From Lachnospiraceae bacterium (GTDB taxonomy: Bacteria; Bacillota_A; Clostridia; Lachnospirales; Lachnospiraceae): 10,085 nt of DNA. The notes under the pieces are model-generated. The model saw nothing but the letters and a program-made list of their open reading frames with translations, made no database searches and had not been told where the DNA came from. The stretch is taken from contig VSNT01000132.1 of assembly GCA_009774465.1 (NCBI GenBank), positions 1-10,085 of the forward strand, read 5' to 3'. The translations under genes were made by a program, and so were the position numbers. Shown in pieces: positions 6,277 through 10,085 of the stretch (positions within the stretch are counted from its first letter, which is position 1; the number at the start of each line of letters is the position of its first letter).

Positions 6277-6282
6277 ATTCAA
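6254..6282 (-). promoter_or_regulatory. secA promoter
   Basis: On the minus strand, -35 TTGAAT (6277-6282) and -10 TACAAT (6254-6259) are separated by exactly 17 bases, with TGA just before the -10 giving an extended -10. Predicted transcription start is near 6247, leaving a leader of about 26 bases that contains the GGAGG ribosome site. The -10 and spacer lie within the hairpin at 6238-6276. Confidence 0.7.
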
Positions 6283-6313
6283 CCATTCAAATATTATCAT
6301 TTTGTTAAAAGTA

Positions 6314-8353
6314 TTAATCAGCCTTAGCACTGACCTGTTCAATATTATAAACCAGATCCATGTTATAGTTGTCATACATACGTGAGTAATTTGCAATAAT
6401 ACGTTCTGCAATCATGTGTCCGTTTTTCTGATTACTGTCAATCATAATCACCACCTGCTGAGAGCTGCTGTAGCGGGCAGTAACATCTCCCTTGCGGAGC
6501 GAACCTATAATGCAGCTTTCCAGAATGTTCATCGCCTCATTTAAATCACTGATATCCATAGTTCCATGAATGTTTTCCGTCAAAGAAAACAGGATAATCT
6601 GCGCATCTTTTTTATTCCGGCTTATGCTGCGTGCAACCAGCCGGTAAATTTTTTCAAAATCTCCGTACTCCACGGAATAGGCACCAATAGGGGGCGCCTC
6701 TTCTGTAAGCCGGTTCTTCAATTCTGCAATATCAATCTGGAATCCCTTGTCCTGACTCTCCGTATACTCATCCGTATCACGTGTCAGAATCTGATAGGAA
6801 TCCTTGCCATTTCTTTTAACATAATAAAGCGCCTTGTCACACTTCTGCAAAAGATCCCTGCACCGCTCTAACGGATTTCTGGTATATGTAATTCCTATGG
6901 AAAGAGAAAGCTTATGGCTGATATCAATATCCGCCACTGCCTCTTTAAAGGTCTTAAGCAGTCCTTCCGCTATTTCCTCCATCCATTCTTCTGAAGAATC
7001 TCCCGGATAAAAAATTGCAAATTCATCGCCGCTGATACGACATAAGTAAGCATCAGGAATTGTATGCTCCCGAATCACATCCGCAAGGCGCCTTATAATC
7101 CGGTCTCCTGCAATATGTCCATAATTTGTATTTACATATAGGAAATTATCCACATCCATTAAAAGCATGGTGCCGCCATGCAGCGGATCGTTCAGATAAG
7201 TATTTACACTGGTCTCAAATGCCTTGCGGATAGGGAATCCTGTAAGTGCATCTGTATCATCAGCTCTCTGTACGCCTGCTTCCGTCTTTTTACAAACTTC
7301 CATAATGAAAGCATCTGCTTCCTCCTCTGAGGTGGTATTTTCAAACTCAAACTGAGGTGTATCTGAAAAGTGGAATCCTTCTTCTATAATAGAGAGCATT
7401 ACATCTGTAAGATAAGGATCAAACTGCTTTCCCCTGCCTTTCTTCAATTCATTAACCGCATATTCCTCTCCTCTGCCCTTTTCATAAATACGATTGGAAG
7501 TAATAGCGTCATATGCATCTGCAATGCCAATGATTCTTGCCACATAAGGTATATCATCTCCCGCCAGTCCATAAGGATATCCTTTTCCGTCAAAGCGTTC
7601 ATGATGATACTGTGCCCCGTCACATACCCCCGGCACCATCGTAATAGGGCGCAGAATATTGGCACCCATAATGGTATGATTCCGTATCAAACTGTATTCT
7701 TCATCTGTCAGTTTAACCGGCTTATTTAAGATCGTATCCGGAATACCTATCTTTCCTATATCGTGCAAAAGGGCTGTATAGTAAATATTCAAACAGTCCT
7801 GTTTGGACCAGTTTAATTTTTTTGCAATGGCAAGGCAGTATTGTGCAACTCTGACCGAGTGCCCTTTTGTGTACCGGTCCTTTGCATCTACTGCGTATGT
7901 AATCGTGGTAATAGCCTGAATAAAGGTCTTTTCAATTTCATCGGTTTTTTCTTCCACCAGTTTTTCCAGGTGTTTCCGCAGATCATCCAGCTCCAGAATT
8001 CGCGCTATACGACTCTGCATAACCAGCGGTTCAAAGGGCTTGGTAATGTAATCCATTGCCCCCATTTCAAGCCCCATTACTTCACTTTCCTGTTTCGTAT
8101 CGGCGGTAAGAAAAATAACCGGTATCTTGCATAGTTCAGTGCTGTCCTTCATGCGCCGGAATACCGTATACCCATCCATCTGCGGCATGTTAATATCCAG
8201 AAGAACCAAATCCGGACAATCTTCATGCATCTTCTCCAGCGCATCTCTCCCTGATTGGAAAAGAGAAATTCTGTAAGCACCAATCAAAGCTCCTTCCGCA
8301 AATTTCAAAATAGTTCTGGAATCATCAATAATATAAAGATGCTTTTTCCCCAT
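6314..8353 (-). CDS. Response regulator with REC, HD-GYP and GGDEF domains (c-di-GMP turnover), 679 aa
   Basis: This is a cytoplasmic signalling protein predicted both to make and to break cyclic di-GMP. The REC domain (about 4-120) has acidic pair Asp10/Asp11, phospho-acceptor Asp53 in LLDINMP, Thr83 and Lys105. A helical linker follows (about 120-150). The HD-GYP phosphodiesterase (about 150-325) has all metal ligands: His165, His197-Asp198 (HDIGKIGIPD), His226, His250-His251, GYP at 258-260, and Asp279. The GGDEF domain (about 376-530) has metal-binding Asp400, guanine-contact positions Asn408 and Asp417, and active-site SGDEF at 441-445, a tolerated variant. The inhibitory RxxD site five residues upstream is missing. 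Residues about 565-670 look like a second, degenerate GGDEF-like fold, with SSSQQ (629-633) at the active-site position. ATG 8353 follows GGAGGG by 3-4 bases; GTG 8383 has no ribosome site. It lies 41 bases after the trpB-like gene with no clear promoter between, so cotranscription is likely. The cognate kinase is not in the window. Confidence 0.93.
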   Translation of the reverse strand: MGKKHLYIIDDSRTILKFAEGALIGAYRISLFQSGRDALEKMHEDCPDLVLLDINMPQMDGYTVFRRMKDSTELCKIPVIFLTADTKQESEVMGLEMGAMDYITKPFEPLVMQSRIARILELDDLRKHLEKLVEEKTDEIEKTFIQAITTITYAVDAKDRYTKGHSVRVAQYCLAIAKKLNWSKQDCLNIYYTALLHDIGKIGIPDTILNKPVKLTDEEYSLIRNHTIMGANILRPITMVPGVCDGAQYHHERFDGKGYPYGLAGDDIPYVARIIGIADAYDAITSNRIYEKGRGEEYAVNELKKGRGKQFDPYLTDVMLSIIEEGFHFSDTPQFEFENTTSEEEADAFIMEVCKKTEAGVQRADDTDALTGFPIRKAFETSVNTYLNDPLHGGTMLLMDVDNFLYVNTNYGHIAGDRIIRRLADVIREHTIPDAYLCRISGDEFAIFYPGDSSEEWMEEIAEGLLKTFKEAVADIDISHKLSLSIGITYTRNPLERCRDLLQKCDKALYYVKRNGKDSYQILTRDTDEYTESQDKGFQIDIAELKNRLTEEAPPIGAYSVEYGDFEKIYRLVARSISRNKKDAQIILFSLTENIHGTMDISDLNEAMNILESCIIGSLRKGDVTARYSSSQQVVIMIDSNQKNGHMIAERIIANYSRMYDNYNMDLVYNIEQVSAKAD

Positions 8354-8394
8354 AAGCCCTCCAATCTGTCCCCCCAAAGACACTATTTTTTTAT

Positions 8395-9783
8395 TTAAAT
8401 TTCGTTACCGGGAAATTTGGGAATTCCTGCAAGCCCTTTCGCCAATTCCTCATCTGTAGGAATATAATCAGACATTTCCCCGTTATTGTACCTCTCATAG
8501 GCCACCATGTCAAAATAACCGGTACCGGTAAGGCCAAATAAAATTGTCTTTTCTTCTCCTGTCTCCTTGCATTTCAAAGCCTCATCAATTGCAACCTTGA
8601 TTGCATGTGAACTTTCCGGTGCAGGCAGAATTCCTTCCACTCTGGCAAACTCTTCTGCCGCCTTAAACACAGATGTCTGCTCTACGCTGACCGCTTCCAT
8701 ATATCCGTCATGATACAGTTTGGAAAGCACAGAACTCATGCCATGATAGCGGAGCCCTCCTGCATGATTTGCTGCCGGAATAAATCCGCTTCCCAACGTA
8801 TACATTTTTGCAAGAGGACATACCTTTCCTGTATCACAGAAATCATATACATATTTTCCTCTGGTAAGACTGGGGCAGGATGCCGGTTCCACTGCAATAA
8901 ACTGGTAGTCAGCCTCTCCCCTTAATTTTTCTCCCATAAAAGGTGAAATCAGACCGCCTAAATTGGAACCGCCGCCAGCGCAGCCAATGATCACATCCGG
9001 TTTAATCCCATATTTATCCATAGCCGCCTTTGCCTCTAAACCAATCACTGACTGATGAAGCAGCACCTGTGTCAGCACAGATCCAAGTACATAACGGTAA
9101 CCTTCCTGGGTGGTGGCTGCTTCCACAGCTTCAGATATGGCGCATCCCAGGCTGCCGGTGGTGCCGGGAAACTCCTCTAAAATTTTCCGTCCCACATTTG
9201 TAGTCTCCGAAGGGGACGGCGTCACCCTGGCTCCATAGGTTCTCATAACTTCTCTTCTGAATGGCTTCTGCTCATAAGAGCATTTAACCATATATACCTG
9301 ACAGTCGAGCTCCAAATAGGCACATGCCATAGAAAGCGCTGTCCCCCACTGCCCTGCTCCTGTTTCCGTAGTAACTCCCTTAAGCCCCTGCTTTTTCGCA
9401 TAATAGGCCTGGGCAATTGCTGAATTCAGCTTATGGCTTCCACTGGTATTGTTTCCCTCAAACTTGTAATAAATTTTTGCAGGTGTCTTAAGTTTTTCTT
9501 CCAGGCAATATGCCCGTACCAGAGGTGACGGACGATACATTTTGTAAAATTTCCGGATTTCCTCCGGGATTTCAATGTAAGGCGTCTTGTCATCCAGCTC
9601 CTGTTTACATAACTCATCACAAAAGATGCCCCGCATCTCCTCGAAAGTTAAAGGCTGCAAAGTTGCAGGGTTTAAAAGCGGGGCCGGTTTATTCTTCATA
9701 TCAGCCCGTACATTGTACCAGCTGACTGGCATCTCATTTTCTTCCAGATAAATTTTGTAAGGAATTTTCTTTTCTTCGCTCAT
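8395..9783 (-). CDS. TrpB2-type tryptophan synthase beta chain-like PLP enzyme, 462 aa
   Basis: This is a fold-type II PLP enzyme of the TrpB2 (TrpB-like) subgroup, which is predicted to join indole and a serine-type donor into tryptophan. The PLP lysine is Lys118 in GSHKLNSA. The catalytic glutamate is Glu140 in ETGAGQWG. The phosphate-binding loop is GGGSN (270-274, preceded by CA), and the conserved entrance motif is RPSPL (84-88). The extended N-terminus and the length of about 460, against about 400 for classical TrpB1, are typical of TrpB2. ATG 9783 has GGAGG 7 bases upstream; the in-frame ATG at 9816 has no ribosome site. No trpA or other trp gene is in the window, so it probably works alone, for example in indole salvage. 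Some TrpB2 enzymes have been reported to prefer O-phosphoserine, so the exact donor is open. The downstream c-di-GMP regulator gene is only 41 bases away. Confidence 0.93.
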   Translation of the reverse strand: MSEEKKIPYKIYLEENEMPVSWYNVRADMKNKPAPLLNPATLQPLTFEEMRGIFCDELCKQELDDKTPYIEIPEEIRKFYKMYRPSPLVRAYCLEEKLKTPAKIYYKFEGNNTSGSHKLNSAIAQAYYAKKQGLKGVTTETGAGQWGTALSMACAYLELDCQVYMVKCSYEQKPFRREVMRTYGARVTPSPSETTNVGRKILEEFPGTTGSLGCAISEAVEAATTQEGYRYVLGSVLTQVLLHQSVIGLEAKAAMDKYGIKPDVIIGCAGGGSNLGGLISPFMGEKLRGEADYQFIAVEPASCPSLTRGKYVYDFCDTGKVCPLAKMYTLGSGFIPAANHAGGLRYHGMSSVLSKLYHDGYMEAVSVEQTSVFKAAEEFARVEGILPAPESSHAIKVAIDEALKCKETGEEKTILFGLTGTGYFDMVAYERYNNGEMSDYIPTDEELAKGLAGIPKFPGNEI

Positions 9784-9811
9784 TATCGCTCCTCCGTTTA
9801 TATACTTACCA

Positions 9812-9839
9812 ATCATACTTAATCATTATTCTAACACAA
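9812..9839 (-). promoter_or_regulatory. Weak candidate promoter of the trpB-like gene
   Basis: On the minus strand TATGAT (9812-9817) lies 16 bases after TTGTGT (9834-9839), with a second possible -10 (TAGAAT, 9828-9833) just upstream. Neither has a good -35. The 92-base gap is too short for a T-box and shows no trp-type leader or strong terminator, so transcription could also continue from the gene to the right. Confidence 0.3.
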
Positions 9840-9875
9840 ATTTTACCAAACGCATAGTCTGATTCCCATGATTAT

Positions 9876-10085
9876 TCACAGTCTTAATTCTTTAAACAGC
9901 TTTTCCTGATATCGTTTGTCCTTTGCTGCTCTGATCAGCTCCTCAGTGCGCGCCTGTTCCGTCAGTATTATAATCAGCTGATTCATTCTCTCCCGCTCTT
10001 CCAGCCTGCCTTCTGCCCTCTCATCTTCCATCCATTCCCTTAATCCCTGACACATATTCACTTTCCCGCCTTTCTTATGTTTTTC
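9876..10085 (-). CDS. 3' end of a probable Rpn-family nuclease/transposase gene (cut by window edge)
   Basis: The frame is open to the window edge; the last 69 residues are visible. They read KKGGKVNMCQGLREWMEDER followed by AEGRLEERERMNQL, then IIILTEQARTEELIRAAKDK and RYQEKLFKELRL. This matches the usual C-terminal tail of clostridial Rpn (recombination-promoting nuclease, PD-(D/E)XK) proteins: an MC-x-(A/G)-L segment, a charged EGR-type repeat helix, and an ending like AxxDxxYQxxLFKE. Such proteins are often multi-copy and mobile-like. The catalytic domain would lie to the right of the window, so activity cannot be judged. An internal GTG (10061) would give 61 aa, but it lacks a good ribosome site. 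The tail could also belong to an isolated fragment of such a gene. No clear terminator follows. Confidence 0.55.
   Translation of the reverse strand, partial: EKHKKGGKVNMCQGLREWMEDERAEGRLEERERMNQLIIILTEQARTEELIRAAKDKRYQEKLFKELRL

Noticed and set aside
9784..9875. A trp leader, T-box or attenuator upstream of the trpB-like gene
   Set aside because: The gap is only 92 bases, with no Trp-rich leader peptide, no T-box-like conserved sequence and no terminator/antiterminator pair.

Overview
All recognisable genes lie on the minus strand, so the window reads right to left. The moderate-to-low G+C content, strong GGAGG-type ribosome sites, a secA-prfB pair, a TrpB2-type enzyme and a REC/HD-GYP/GGDEF regulator all suggest a Firmicute of class Clostridia. 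Protein style (the Rpn-like tail and the acidic coiled-coil protein) points to a Lachnospiraceae-like gut anaerobe; that family-level placement is inference.

In transcription order the layout is as follows. (1) 10085-9876: the 3' end of a probable Rpn-family (PD-(D/E)XK) nuclease/transposase gene that runs off the window. (2) 9783-8395: an orphan TrpB2-type tryptophan synthase beta chain. (3) 8353-6314: a response regulator with REC, HD-GYP, GGDEF and a degenerate second GGDEF-like domain, 41 bases after the trpB-like gene and probably on the same transcript. (4) 6221-3657 secA and 3534-2403 prfB, a pair of housekeeping genes often found together in Firmicutes. secA has its own near-consensus promoter inside the terminator-like hairpin of the upstream gene, and prfB carries the classic RF2 autoregulatory +1 frameshift. 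A 27-codon candidate small ORF sits between them. (5) 2257-1685: an acidic coiled-coil protein of unknown function, with its own strong terminator. (6) 1369-773: a complete hicA-hicB toxin-antitoxin operon. Its 56-aa HicA is easily missed, and a perfect 10-bp palindrome overlaps the promoter. (7) 712-107: a small serine recombinase with its own extended -10 promoter, closed by a 13-bp perfect-stem terminator.

The right 8 kb looks like core chromosome: protein export, translation termination, and second-messenger and amino-acid enzymes. The left 1.4 kb looks accessory: a resolvase/invertase-type recombinase beside a toxin-antitoxin module, preceded by very AT-rich DNA (13 of 60 bases G/C at 1501-1560, against 24 of 60 at 5521-5580 in secA). 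I see no CRISPR array, tRNA, rRNA, complete insertion sequence or clear element ends. Nothing amounts to a clearly undescribed multi-gene system. The best candidates for follow-up are the secA-prfB small ORF, the four-domain c-di-GMP protein next to orphan trpB, the unknown coiled-coil protein, and the recombinase-HicAB cluster.
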